A stretch of DNA of 64,000 nt from Litsea cubeba (GCA_012931725.1 CM022951.1:10491018-10555017); one strand, 5' to 3'. Numbered from the stretch's first letter, positions 9,845-22,109 are shown. Notes: a model not told the origin generated them from the sequence alone. Translations and numbers: made by a program.

Positions 9845-12800
9845 ATGGCAGCTTCACTAACCATTACTTTCGACGAAAACAAGCACCAACTCATGCTTCA
9901 ACAGAAGCAAACCACGCGCACCTACAAGCGCCCCATCAGCTGCCGAAGTGTCAACTCCCTCGGCAACTCTCTGAACTCCGGGTCGACCTCGACTCCCCGG
10001 ACTATCGTCTTTGGGACGCTGGGACCATTCCCACTTCCCGAGGAACAAACTGCTCCCTCCAAGAAGCAGAAACTCGTCTCTCAACGTGTCACTACCGTGA
10101 CACCAAAGGCAAGCACCAGGAGGCCTGAAGCCCGTGGCAGCCCCACGAAGCCTCAACCTGCAAACAACCAGGTCTACCCTAAGACTTGGTCCCCAAGACC
10201 TTCACCAAAACAGAGAAGGTCCCAGACATCCACTAAGCCAGCATTCCTGGCCCCACTAAAGGAGAACCAGTTCTATCCTCTTGCTTACATGAAAGAGGAG
10301 AGACCCATCTCAAACCTGACTTCCAAGTCATCCCAGCATGAGCCGGCTTGTTCCTACAAGCCCAAAATCAGATCATGCATCACAAGGCCTCTACAAGCAC
10401 CTGCTAAGGCCTACAAATCTGCAGTTCGACCCTTCATCTCTACAGGGGCCGAACTTCACAAATTCAAAGCTTCGCTGCAACAGGCGAAGGACAGGGTTCG
10501 CATCCTGTCCTTGCCCAGCTACAGAGAAGACAGGCTCGGCTGCTGCGCCCGAGGGAGCACATCCTTCATCGTCAAAGCCCAGTCAGAGCTGACCGAAGCT
10601 CAAATTGCTCGTCGTATACGCCGCCGCGCGTCGTATAGACAAAAGAGACTAGAGAAGCAAAGGACCCAGCCTCCCACACTTCAAGTCTCTCCTAAATGGG
10701 TCGAAAAAGAAAGACCCAACCAAGTTGCTGCCGTCCATATGGTTGGAAAAACCAGAAGGCGCCAAAAATCAGCAACAAAAATCCATGTCCGACGTCCAAT
10801 GACCCGCAGCGTCTCCAGGACAAGAAGACATTCAGAAGAATCCCCTGTTCCTTCAAGCAAAGGACAGCAGAGTGATCCTTCCTCAAGCTCTTCTTCAAAA
10901 AGAATGAGCCCCAGCTCAGTCACCAGGACAGTTTCTTCGTTCGAATCACGAAGGATGAATGTCTTGGCTACAAATTCTGAGCCACCACCCCGCAATCCAC
11001 CTCCAGAAGATGCGATCACCCGCATCCAGCAGTTGGAACAGGGCCAGCAGAGGATTGAAACTCTGATGGAAAACCTTCTCCTCGCCTTCCAAAATCAGGC
11101 GAACAATGAACCTCCTCCGAATCATCAAGACGACGAGGTAAATAGAGAAGAAAATGAGTCACGCGCCCTTACCAAAAAGGACGTAGACGGTATCCTCGCC
11201 AAAGCAAAAGAAGAGGATATACTCAAAGAGCATGGGATCAAGCCACCATATCCCTTATGGATGGACTCGGTCCCGTTCCCCACCAAATTCAAGCATCCTA
11301 CTCTCCAAACATATACGGGGAAAGGATCAGCCAGACAGCACGTCATCCACTTCAAGATCCTGACGGGAGCTATTGCGGATCAAGATGCACTCAAGATTCG
11401 CCTCTTTGCAAGTACCCTAAAAGGTACGGCCTTCGATTGGTACTCCACTCTGCCGGAGGACTCAATCCAAAACTGGGCCATGTTAGAGACACGCTTCCTG
11501 ACCCACTTTAAAGGTGAAGATCATCCCGCAACTATGGCTCAGCTGTGCAGCCTAAAACAGGGGGAGAATGAATCAACATATGACTTCATTCACAAGTGGA
11601 AAGCAATGGCATACAAATGCTCTGATGTATTGCCACAGGCGTCGCTAGTCGACATCTGCCGAAACAACATGAGAGCCAGAATCCGCTCCATGATCATCGG
11701 CAACAAATCAAAAAACTTGGGAGAACTCCTAGAAGCTTCCATGGAAGCTAAAACGGTGATTAAAGACCTCAACAGTCAGAAATCATCAAGAAAAGAGCCA
11801 ACCGCCATTGCAACCTCTAAACCAAAGAAGAAAGAGGTCCTCAATGTGTAGACCAAGCCAGCTCCTCAGCCACCAAAGAAAGCTGAAAACAAAGCTGCTG
11901 GTAAGAGACCTGAACTCTCTGACGCCTTCAAAGAACGAGTAGAGAAGAAATACCCGTTTGATGAAGATGTTGATGAAATCTTCGGGGCTCTTGTGGCAAA
12001 CGGCAAGCTCACCTTGCCTGAACCAAAAAGACCGGGTGATGTTGGCAAAACCAACGATCCTCGGTACTGTCCATACCACCAGATGATCTCGCATCCTCTC
12101 AATCAATGCTTCGTTGTGAGAGAGAAAATAAATGAGATGTGGAAAAACGGAGTCATCACGTTTGACAAAAACTATGGGTCTGCCTCCGTCAACATGGTGA
12201 CATGTGGACAAACATCAAAATCACCGAAAAAGAAGATCACTACTTCCTTCAAGGTGATACACTCAATCGAAGCGTCCGAGGAACTGGTTCCTTACCCGAC
12301 ACCAGACGGACAACCGATATGGGTACATCCCGATCTCCTGGAAGATGAAAATTGGGAGGTCGTGAAAACAAAGCCTACAGCTCAACAGCGAAGGCAGGCT
12401 AGGAAACATCTCCTCAAGCTCAAACGGCAAGAGAAGACCCAGCCAAAACTAGAGGTCAAAGAAAAGGCAGAGGCTTCCTCTACCGCTTCACTGGAGGTAA
12501 CAAAAACATCCCTTCCAGAGACTTCAAAGGGGGTAAGGAAATTCACTCTCAGTGATTTCATGCCACCTCAATTCAAAGAAGCCATGCAGGAGGCATCATA
12601 CTCTTGCAATTCGGTAGTTGGATTCTCCATTGATGGATACGAATCCAGCGACACCGATGATGGATTCGAATCCAACTACACAGATGAGTGGGAGGAGTCC
12701 CTTGAAACAGGAGAATATCTCTCCGATGAAGAATGGGTTCCTGAGTCTCATCTTATGCCAGTAATCTGGTATAACCCCCTACAGCCACAAGGATCCTGGT

Positions 12801-14307
12801 CTGATGATGAAGAAGACCAAGAAGCTGTACAAGAAAATGCTGCTGACCCAGCACCTCTCATCACTCCAGTGGAAATCAACAATGTTGAGCCACAAAGAGT
12901 TGATGAAGAAGAAGATCCGGCTCCCATGCCTGATCTCGAAGAATATGCAAGGATCTTGCAGCGACTCGCTCTAGAACAAGAGCAAGAACGCGTCAACGAG
13001 CCTCCTCGCAATCCAGAGCCTGAAGTCCTTGAAGACCACCAGGTACATCCTCCCTTAACTCCTGAAAATGGAGAAAATTGCTGGATAGACGATCCTCTCA
13101 CATCCGAGGATGAGTCTGACTCCGATCAGGCAACGTCTCCCGTCAGAGCTTCCTGTAATGTGATAATACGGGATTATAGCTCTTCCGAAGCATCGTCTGA
13201 TGAGAGCACTTACACTCCGGCGACGCCTAGCAATATATCTTCTGGAGCCACCTCGTCTCACGTGACTTTCACTGAGATGACACCCTCTCAGGTTTCTTCT
13301 CCTGAGACTGTGACTTCAAAGTTCACACCCTTCCTGACTGAAGAATTCCCAGCCATTGATGCTTGGGACGATGAATTAGTCAACGAAGAAGAAAGATTGC
13401 TGGATGCTGTTCAGGACTTGTTCCCGGAAAATGCTCCACGCAACACAATCACTGAGGATGGTAACTCTGCTGCTGATACATCCTCAGCAAATGAAAAACG
13501 ACAGCCTCTTGATCCTGAAGACAATCTTCCAAACGAAGACCCTTCTCAAGAAGCTCTCGAAGTTGGTAGAGGCACCCGCTCTGGCCGGGACTACCACAAA
13601 AATTACAACCAATCTTCCTTTACATATGTAAATCCTTCGGGAAAAGATGTTGTAAGCGCCCCTAGTGGCAACAATGATGAACATGCAGGCCCTAAGGAGG
13701 CTTTCAAGTATGACTTGATTGAACACTTCAAGCACATACCTGCACGTCTGCACATCCTAGATTTGTTGCGAATGTCTCCGCACACTCGTGATAATCTCAT
13801 TTCGGAATTACAAAAGCTGAATGAGGATGTCGACAAACATACCCCGCAAGTCCTCCAAATTGAATTGGATTACCGGGTCAAAAACTCAGAAGCCTCCTCA
13901 AAGGGAGAAAAGAAGAAAACTGAGGGATCATGCATTGAATGCCTCTCGGTTAAAAAAGCAGCCAGTGCAACCATCGCCTTCACAAAGGATGACCTCCTAC
14001 TTGGCAAAACCAGGCATAACCGACCCCTATACTTCACAGGGTATATCAAGGAAATGCCTATGCATAGAGTTCAGATCGACCCAGGTTCTGCACTCAACCT
14101 TATCTCCACATCGGCTCTTGAAGAGTTGGGCATCCCACCCAGCAAACTGAGCCACACATCTGTATCTATCTTTGGATACGATGGGAGTACTCAAAGGCCT
14201 ATCGGCAAAATCAGGTTCAAATTGCAGATCGGTGATCTTATCTCTGAGGTCACAGTGTATGCAATAAAGACCCCTTCATGCTACAACATCCTTCTCGGAC
14301 GCCCTTG
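9845..14307 (+). pseudogene. gag-pro: gag-protease of the Tat element (amber stop and a 1-bp deletion)
   Basis: The start at ATG 9845 is a choice; the frame is open from 9809. A basic, low-complexity N-terminal extension covers about 475 residues. The retrotransposon gag domain follows (about residues 475-640; YTGKGSARQHVIHF, FKGEDHPATMAQL). An in-frame TAG sits at 11849-11851. The same frame continues with a zinc-finger-like segment (YCPYHQMISHPLNQC, near 12067), a long acidic Ser/Glu-rich linker, and an aspartic protease. The protease active-site Asp is at 14078 (DPGSALNL) and its C-terminal motif is NILLGRP. The usual Trp of GRPW is lost: one G is missing at about 14307, which shifts the frame. 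The TAG could be CAG decay or a regulated readthrough; decay is more likely given the second lesion. Confidence 0.85.
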
Positions 14308-14794
14308 ATCCATGAGAATGGTGTTGTCCCTTCAACTCTACATCAATGCATCAAGTTTGTTGGCGACGACGGCATGATACATCGAGTCTTTGCGGACAGA
14401 AAACCCTTCAAAGGTAAAGAAATCCACTTCGCAGACTCACAGATGTATGAAGGTGAAAAAGAAGAAGAGGAGAAGCATACAGCATCCTTTGCCGAAAATC
14501 TCCAGAAAGATAAAGGCAAAGCTCCTCAACAATCACCGGAAGAAAACAAACCATCCGGTAAATCTGAAGAGAGCATTCAAACTCCCTTCATCATCTCCCT
14601 CAAATCTTCAAAGCCTTTGGTCATCACAACTAAAGTGAAGAAGGCAAAACAAAAGCCTGGGGGCAAATTTGTTGTCTCTTTCGTGTCTATCATGCAAGAC
14701 ACGGACTCGGATTCAGAGCCAGAAGACGACACATCGTCAAGCCAAGCTGACACTCAGCAAGTTCAGCCTGCTCTTACTCCAATAGAGACAACCT
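14308..14794 (+). pseudogene. Linker between protease and RT in the pol frame, cut by a solo LTR
   Basis: After the 1-bp deletion the coding frame continues as IHENGVVPSTLHQCIKF and an acidic Ser/Asp-rich linker (SDSEPEDDTSSS). It runs without a stop to the solo LTR insertion point. It resumes in the same frame at 17110, because LTR plus duplication is 2316 bases, an exact multiple of three. The insertion therefore interrupts the gene without changing frame beyond it. Confidence 0.8.
14790..14794. repeat. Target-site duplication AACCT, left copy (solo LTR)
   Basis: AACCT precedes TGATGGACC (14795) and is repeated at 17106-17110 after GGTGTCAACA. It is a perfect 5-bp duplication. Confidence 0.95.
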
Positions 14795-17105
14795 TGATGG
14801 ACCGCGCTCCTGCTTGGTTCTACCGAGGTCGGCGGACGTGGGAGTCCGTCGGGTCCGACCCTTTCGTAACCGGGGGGCAGGGGCGTGCCTCAACATTTTT
14901 TTTTTTTTTGGGTGTGCCAGATTTTCTATTTTTACTTGGAATTGCAAGTGGTGATCCGGGGATCAGCCTTCGCAAGTAAAAAGGAAATCAACTTCTTTCA
15001 AGTTTTCCATTGCACATATATTTAAGAAAAGAGACATTTTCTTGATTTGCCGTGAAAGGCGATTTTTTTGGCATTTATAGCCGATTTTGGCGTTATAGAG
15101 CCGATTTTTGGCGTTTATAGCCGATTTTTGGCATTTATAGCCGATTTACAATTCTTATCAATAATGAAAGACAAGAGTTGTGATTTTTGTCTCTTTTAAA
15201 AAAATACAAACTACAATGAAAAGCAAGAAAAGGAGGATCTAACTTCTCAGGAGATTGTGGGGGACTCGTTTAGATTGACGGTCGCAAGCCATATGTGGGC
15301 TTCGCCATCATCCATGCAGATGAGAACAGAGGATGCTATTTGATTCACTTGGCTTGGCTATAACCTCGGGTTTTTAGAAGACAAAGACCAAAGGAAGGTC
15401 CTATGTCCAATAAAAAACCGAGTAGACGGGCTGAAAAGCCATATCTAAGCCATTGGAGGCAGGAGGAGAAGGCAAGGACCTTGGGGGGGTACCCCCCAAG
15501 GGACTTTTGTCACCTTGTTGTGGTGGCCGGTGTAGAATTTCCGCAGAGTTTTCTCTCTTTTTCCTTTCTCTGGATTTCTGTGCTTCTCTCTGTCTGTGTG
15601 TCTGTCTCTTTTTTCCGATCTCGATTCCTTTGGAGTGCTCTCCTATTTATAGGCTCTTGGTAGCCATTTAGGAGAGTTTATGGGCTTTTAATGTCATTAA
15701 GCCGCATAATGGGAGGAGTTACAAAATTGAATTGTTTATTTTGTAACTCCTTTTTCTTGGCTTCTGATTGGCCGGAGGAGATTGAGGGCATTTAATCGCC
15801 TTTAATCGCCATGATGGGAGGAGTTTCATGGGTTAAATGCCATGAATCTCTTGACTTGTAACTCCCAAATGCTTGCTTCTGATTGGGCCGTCCAAAGAAA
15901 TGGATTAATGACTGTAATAAAGCTAGTCAATTAATCGCATTAAGTGGTCGCCGAGCAGCTGAAGAGTCGCGGGCCGTGCCATGTCTTTTGGAATTCTTCT
16001 ATCGATGATCATCGATGGATCTTCATGTAGATCGACATCAGATGACCATGTAATTTCAGGTGTTTGTTGCCAACAGCGGGTCGGTGCCATCTGTCTTGTC
16101 GATTTCTCGATCGATCGGGTGGAAAGCACACTTTTTTTTGGTTGACCGGGTGGCGATCAATACTGTCTTCGATACTCTTGATGATTTACCCGTGTTTTGG
16201 ACGGATGTCAGAGGACTTGGTGTCTCAAAAGCATGAATTTTGGAAAGTACTAGAGGCTGGGCATCTCGAATCGCGAAAAAAGGGCGAAAACCGGGGTTTC
16301 CGGGGCTTTCCCGGCGACCCCGGGGTCCAGGGTCGCCGGCGACCCTGGCCCAGGGTCGCAGGGGTCTGCGACCCTGGGGGGGTTTTCCCCCTTTTTGGTC
16401 CCGTTTTGCGTCCGTTTTTGCTCTTTTTTGATTCTTTTTTCTTCTGTACTTTTCTTTGACATTTTGATCATTTATTGGCCTGATTTCTTTGTAGGAAACC
16501 TGATGAGAATCCTTGCATTTTTTTTTGCAAAGTTTCCAATTTCCTGAGAAAGCCGAAGACTTTGTCGCGCAGAGTTGCCGATTTCCCGTCAGAAGCTGAA
16601 ACTGGGTCAAACGATGTCGGAATGACCTGAAATTTGGTGTGAAGCCTGCTGAGCAATAAATAAGACCAACCATAGGCGTTTGTTTGAGTTTTGAAGCCGT
16701 TTGGGGTCCTATCACCTGTAGACTTGGTTTTTGTCGCGATGAAGATGTCGCGGTTTGATGTGCGGTCAACCGATGTCCGATTGACTTGAAATTTGACAGG
16801 GAACCTATTGGAGTCATTTTAAGATGATCCATAGGCTCTGTCTTGGAAATCATGGTCCCGGAGAGCTTTTGCCGCCGAGAGCTCCTTTTCGGCTGTCGGA
16901 GAAGCGAAGTTAGGCCAAATGATTTTGAAATGGCCCGAAACTTCTTGTGTACTCCTCTTTTGGCTGTCTGGAAGAATCTTGCAGTTTTTGTTTGATTCTG
17001 ACAAGATTTGATTTTTGGAAGCAGCATTACCTATTTATGGCAGGTTGCGACTTCATGTAGCTCTTTGGATCTTGGAAAGGCAAAGTGACATTTTTGGTGT
17101 CAACA
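14795..17105 (-). mobile_element. Solo LTR of the same Tat family, inverted, inside the host element's coding region (2311 bp)
   Basis: The reverse complement starts TGTTGACACC and ends GGTCCATCA, exactly like the LTRs at 5686 and 27697. No internal sequence is present. The flanking AACCT duplication shows it arrived as an independent insertion followed by LTR-LTR recombination. Its TATA box (minus strand) is at 15651-15644. It carries its own differences from both host LTRs, for example GGCGTTATAGAGCCG in the short repeat and a single copy of the GC-rich block. Confidence 0.95.
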
Positions 17106-17109
17106 AACC

Positions 17110-20100
17110 TCTGACATAGAAGATCCTACGTCAGCTTCCTTCGTTGTTCCAGCAACTTCAACAAAGGAAAAGCCGATCTTCTTCCATAGATCGGATGCTT
17201 CTTCATCAAACTCCATGCTTGAAACTTTCCAAAATAAAGGTACGCCTCAACTATCCTTATACAGTTCGGTGGCACAAGCTATTATGAAGAAAATGGGCTA
17301 TGACGCTCAAAACCCAGTCGGTTTGGGAGAAGGATGCGGTATTCTCACACCATTGGGGCCCGTCTTGACCAAAAGCCAGCTGGAAGATTGGAGACTCTAC
17401 GGCTATGTAGAAAAGTCTTCACACGGGTTAGGGTATGATCCTGACACTCCCTTGAGACAGTTGACACAAAGGCTTAAAAGTCAATATACTGACCAAGCCT
17501 CAACATCTCAAGTCCATGAAGACATCGATCTCCCTGGATATCTCTTTGATGAGTCACCTGACAAAGATCCAGGAAGCTCATCCAATTGGCACGATTTCTC
17601 CGAAAATGAAGAGGAGTTGTCCGATGGCACAGACGTGTGGACTTCTGACCCAGAAGAACCCTCATCTCCAAAAGAAGTAGCCTACTTCGACTCGGTTTCA
17701 GCAGGCGATTGGGATCATCTCATAGCAACCCTTGGGAAAATTACCGATCAAGAAGACCCGTGGAAAGGAACAAAACCTTGGTCTGGAAATGCCCTTGAAA
17801 CCCCAGAAGGTTTCGTTGAGCTGGAAGCCTCCGAAAATATTGTGGAGGAACCACCTTCGAACCTTCCAACAGAAGATCCTGTTCAAAAGATAGACTTGGG
17901 AACACCAGATAACCCACGTCCTGTATTCATAAGCAAGAATATAAAGGATGATGAGTTACCCGAGTATATCGCTTTTCTTCGTGAGTTCGTTGATTGCTTT
18001 GCATGGTCTTACGCTGAAATGCCAGGCTTAGACCCCAAAATAGCAGTTCACAAACTCAATCTTCAAGAAGACATCAAGCCTGTCAAGCAAGGCCAAAGAA
18101 GATTCCGTCCAGATGTGATGGATAAAATTGAACAAGAAGTTCAAAAACTCAAAAGCGTCGGCTTCATCCGTGAGGAACAACATCCTGAATGGTTGGCCAA
18201 CATTGTCCATGTGACGAAGAAAAATGGGCAGATCAGGGTCTGTATTGACTATAGAGACCTGAATGGCGCATGCCCAAAAGATGAATTTCCGCTCCCCATA
18301 CCAGAGGTAATGATTGATAATACCTGTGGATTCGAGCGAATGACATTCATGGATGGTTTCTCTGGCTACAATCAGATAAAGATGCATCCTGAGGATGAAA
18401 AACATACATCCTTTCGAACCCCATTTGGCGTGTATTGTTACACTGTCATGCCATTTGGTTTGAAGAATGCTGGTGCCACATATCAGAGGGCTATGATGAA
18501 AATATTCCAAGATATGCAGCACAAGACGGTTGAATGTTACGTTGATGACCTCGCCGTCAAAAGCAAAAGAAAAGAAGATCATCTCGAAAACCTTCGAGAA
18601 GTCTTCCTCCGGCTTCGCAAACACAAACTGCGAATGAATCCATTGAAATGCTTCTTCGGCGTCTCGTCGGGTAAGTTCCTCGGATTCTTAGTTCGGAAAG
18701 CTGGAATAGAGCTCGACCCCATAAAAGTCAAAGCCGTTCTAGAAATGCCCTCTCCAAGAACCTTGAGAGAACTCAAAGGGCTTCAAGGGAGATTGGCCTA
18801 CATCAGACGGTTCATCTCCAATCTTTCGGGGAAATGCCGTCCATTCTCCCGGTTGATGAAAAAAGGTGTAAACTTTGTCTGGGATGCTGACTGTGAAGCT
18901 GCTTTCCAAGACATCAAGTCATACCTGACAAAACCTCCAGTGTTAGCTGCTCCTACCACTGGAAAACCATTCATCTTGTACACAAGAGCCCTTGATCACT
19001 CTCTGGGAGCTCTGCTTGCGCAAGAAAATGATCAAAGAAAAGAAGCTGCTCTATATCACCTCAGCCGCATGCTAGTAGGTGCAGAGCATCGCTACTCTCC
19101 AGTCGAAAAAGAATGTCTTGCAGTGATGTTCGCCGTACAAAAGCTGCGTCACTACTTGCTTTCTAACACAGTCTACCTAGTCTCGAGGGTCAACCTCTTG
19201 AAGGTCCTTGTTACAAAGGCAGGTTCTCTCAATGCTCGACTGGCAAAATGGTCCATCCTTCTGTCACAATTTGATATTAGGTATGTACCACAAAGAGCAA
19301 TCAAAGGGCAAGCTCTAGCGGACTTCCTCGCAGAGCATCCATTGCCTAAAGATTCTCCACTCAGAGATGATCTCCCAGACGAGCCAGTCTACAATGTGGA
19401 GACTTTCTCACAAAGTGCCTCCTGGGACATGTACTTTGACGGTGCAACCAGGATAAATGAAAAAAGACAGCTGATCTCGGGAGTTAGCATCATCTTTGTT
19501 AGTCGCGACAAATACATGATTCCACACGCTTTCTTGCTACTGGAACCATGCACAAACAATGCAGCTGAATATCAAGCTCTGATCCTAGGATTGGAACTCG
19601 CCATCGAATCCGGTATCACCATGCTGGAAGTCTTTGGAGACTCTCAACTGATCGTCAACCAGATGAATCAGAAATTTGAAGTCAGGAAGCCAGATTTGTT
19701 GCCCTACTACAACAAGGCACAATCACTTCTGCAAAAGTTTGACATCTGTCACATCACCCACATTCGTAGAGGTGAAAACATACGTGCAGATGCCCTAGCC
19801 GGACTTGCCGCATCCATGGCAATCCAGGAAGGGGAAAACATGCAAATCACAGTGTGCGAAAGGAGAATCCTTCCTCCTCTTAACACACACCAAGCAGTTA
19901 CTGAATGCCACCAAGTGGTCGGAAGTCGGATTTCAATCCTTCAAACTTCAATTGGCGACTGGAGGGATCCGTTCATTGATTACATTATGTTCGGAATCCT
20001 ACCTGAAGATCCAAAAGAACGGGTAAGCATCCAAAGGCGAACCCCAAGCTTCCATTTGGATATTCCTTCAAAAATCCTTTACAGGAAATCCTTCAACGGA

Positions 20101-21216
20101 GTACTTCTACGCTGCTTGTCACAACAAGAGGCTGAAGAAACACTCAAAGAAGTTCATGCTGGTCTTTGTGGAGCTCATCAGGCTGGACCTAAGCTCTATG
20201 ATCAGATAAAAAGGTTAGGATATTACTGGCCTACCATGGTAGCTGACGCAATGCAATTTGCTAAGCGCTGCCAACAATGCCAAGTTCATGGAGATTACAT
20301 TCACATGCCTCCAGAATGGCTGCATCCTACAGCGATCTCATGGCCTTTCGAAGCCTGGGGTATGGACATCATAGGTCCTATTTCTCCCCCTTCAAGCAAA
20401 GGTCATCGCTTCATCTTCGCCGCTACGGATTACTTCTCCAAGTGGTCAGAAGCATTTGCGTTTAACGAAATGAAGACCTCATCAGTCCTTCAGTTCCTGC
20501 GCGCCAACATCATTTGTCGTTTCGGCATACCCAAAAGATTCGTCCATGATAACGGACCACAGTTCCGGGATCATCGATTCTACAGGTTCTGCGACAAATA
20601 CAAAATCCAAAGCTGTCCTTCGACTCCATACAATCCGGCAGCAAACGGGTTAGCAGAAGCTTTCAACAAGACACTCTGCAAAATCCTCAAAAAAATGGTC
20701 TCTAGTCACAAAAGAGATTGGAGCGACAAAATGTCCGAAGCTTTGTGGGCCTATCGAACCACCGTTCGAGGACCAACCCATAGCACACCATTCTCCTTGG
20801 TCTATGGATGCGAAGCTGTCGTGCCCTTGGAAGTACAAATTCCTTCCTTGAGGGTATCCTTGCAAAATGACATGACTCAAGAAAGCAATGTCAAATTACG
20901 ACTCCATGAGCTGGACAATCTCGATGAGAAACGGCTCGAAGCTCAACAAAGCATTGAACTTTACCAAGCACGTATGGCAGGATCTTTCGATAAAAAGGTC
21001 AGGCAACGCGCCTACAAAAAGAGTGACTTGGTTCTTGCGGTAAAAAGACCAATGGTCTTCGCTCACAAGTCCAAAGGCAAATTTGAGCCAAAATGGGAGG
21101 GACCCTACGTCATCGACAAGGTTTTCTCTAACGGCGCATACGCACTCCTAAACATGGAAGGTGACAGATGTATGCTGCCCATCAACGGCAAGTTCTTAAA
21201 GCGGTACTACCCTTGA
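17110..21216 (+). CDS. pol: Tat-lineage polymerase: G-patch, RT, RNase H, archaeal-type RNase H, integrase
   Basis: Residues are numbered from Met at 17215; the frame is open from 17110. A G-patch-like segment lies at about 15-60 (MGYDAQNPVGLGEGCGI). RT is at about 255-470, with FPLPIPEVMID and the catalytic YVDD at 442-445. The first RNase H (about 555-720) lacks the usual catalytic Asp: YTRALDHSLGALL stands where YTDAS is normal. A second, archaeal-type RNase H (about 738-880) has a full set, Asp742, Glu785, Asp809 and Asp859 (YFDGATR, NNAAEYQAL, FGDSQLI, RADALAGLA). Integrase has an HHCC finger (His981 to CQQC at about 1019-1022) and the triad Asp1051, Asp1112, Glu1148. It ends at TGA 21216 with no frame lesion after 17110. 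As a single gene it is broken upstream by the solo LTR. Confidence 0.95.
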   Translation, partial: SDIEDPTSASFVVPATSTKEKPIFFHRSDASSSNSMLETFQNKGTPQLSLYSSVAQAIMKKMGYDAQNPVGLGEGCGILTPLGPVLTKSQLEDWRLYGYVEKSSHGLGYDPDTPLRQLTQRLKSQYTDQASTSQVHEDIDLPGYLFDESPDKDPGSSSNWHDFSENEEELSDGTDVWTSDPEEPSSPKEVAYFDSVSAGDWDHLIATLGKITDQEDPWKGTKPWSGNALETPEGFVELEASENIVEEPPSNLPTEDPVQKIDLGTPDNPRPVFISKNIKDDELPEYIAFLREFVDCFAWSYAEMPGLDPKIAVHKLNLQEDIKPVKQGQRRFRPDVMDKIEQEVQKLKSVGFIREEQHPEWLANIVHVTKKNGQIRVCIDYRDLNGACPKDEFPLPIPEVMIDNTCGFERMTFMDGFSGYNQIKMHPEDEKHTSFRTPFGVYCYTVMPFGLKNAGATYQRAMMKIFQDMQHKTVECYVDDLAVKSKRKEDHLENLREVFLRLRKHKLRMNPLKCFFGVSSGKFLGFLVRKAGIELDPIKVKAVLEMPSPRTLRELKGLQGRLAYIRRFISNLSGKCRPFSRLMKKGVNFVWDADCEAAFQDIKSYLTKPPVLAAPTTGKPFILYTRALDHSLGALLAQENDQRKEAALYHLSRMLVGAEHRYSPVEKECLAVMFAVQKLRHYLLSNTVYLVSRVNLLKVLVTKAGSLNARLAKWSILLSQFDIRYVPQRAIKGQALADFLAEHPLPKDSPLRDDLPDEPVYNVETFSQSASWDMYFDGATRINEKRQLISGVSIIFVSRDKYMIPHAFLLLEPCTNNAAEYQALILGLELAIESGITMLEVFGDSQLIVNQMNQKFEVRKPDLLPYYNKAQSLLQKFDICHITHIRRGENIRADALAGLAASMAIQEGENMQITVCERRILPPLNTHQAVTECHQVVGSRISILQTSIGDWRDPFIDYIMFGILPEDPKERVSIQRRTPSFHLDIPSKILYRKSFNGVLLRCLSQQEAEETLKEVHAGLCGAHQAGPKLYDQIKRLGYYWPTMVADAMQFAKRCQQCQVHGDYIHMPPEWLHPTAISWPFEAWGMDIIGPISPPSSKGHRFIFAATDYFSKWSEAFAFNEMKTSSVLQFLRANIICRFGIPKRFVHDNGPQFRDHRFYRFCDKYKIQSCPSTPYNPAANGLAEAFNKTLCKILKKMVSSHKRDWSDKMSEALWAYRTTVRGPTHSTPFSLVYGCEAVVPLEVQIPSLRVSLQNDMTQESNVKLRLHELDNLDEKRLEAQQSIELYQARMAGSFDKKVRQRAYKKSDLVLAVKRPMVFAHKSKGKFEPKWEGPYVIDKVFSNGAYALLNMEGDRCMLPINGKFLKRYYP

Positions 21217-22098
21217 AGACTTACCCAACTAGGTAAGAGCAATGCCTGTACGGCCAAAACCGGTTTCCAGGTACACGCTCGCTAAACCCACCCTTTTTTA
21301 GAATTTTCATGTCAAATATTGAAATTTCTAGAAATCTAAAACAATGCTTACTTTCGTCGTTTTATTGTTAAAAAAAAAATCCAAGTTTAGGAGCCTTTCC
21401 CTAACTTGACCAAAATTTTCAACCCTTGAACCCAAAATTCATGGTTTGAAACAAAATCCGGATTCAGGGATTTCCACCCTAGTCCACCCTGCCTTTTACC
21501 GCCAAAATGGTTTTAGGTCAAAACTTATGACCCTCGTGTCTTTAAACAAAAAAAAAATGGTTTTTCAAAAACCGCGAGGAAGCGACGCTTAGTCGATACT
21601 CGCACAAATCGGAAGCAAGCGAAACACGTTCAACACTTCCAAAATCGCAGGGAAGCGACATTTCGTCGATACTTGCAAAATCCAAAAACTGTGGAGATGC
21701 AACATTTCAGTTGATATCCACAACCCAAATTTCAAAGGTTCAAAAAAAAACTGTGGAGATGCAACATTTCAGTTGATATCCACAACCCAAATTTCAAAGG
21801 TTCGAAAAAACCTAAAAAACTGTGGAGACGCAACATTTCAGTTGATATCCATAACCCAAAGGTTCAAGAAAACCACAAATTTCAAAAAAAAAATCGTGGG
21901 GAAACGACATCAAGTCAGTACCCGCAAAACCAAAATTTTTGAAGAGTAAGGATGCGACATTCCATCGATACTTGCACCCAAATCCGCGAGGATGCGACAT
22001 TCCATCGATACTCGCAACCGAATGAGCAAGGATGCGACATTCCATCGATACTTGCAAGAACATTCAGCAGGGAGGCGACTTTTAGTCGATACTTGCAT
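21217..22098 (+). repeat. Post-pol noncoding segment with ~40-50-bp degenerate repeats (GCGACATTCCATCGATACTTGCA type)
   Basis: From about 21575 there are ten or so units built on 'GGA-GCGACATT-...-TCGATACTTGCA'. They include three longer near-identical units with GTGGAGATGCAACATTTCAG (21690, 21752, 21820) and four with GATGCGACATTCCATCGATA (21955-22050). No open frame of coding character was seen. The polymerase transcript and the antisense gene converge on this stretch. Confidence 0.8.
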
Positions 22099-22109
22099 TT
22101 TTTTTTTAA

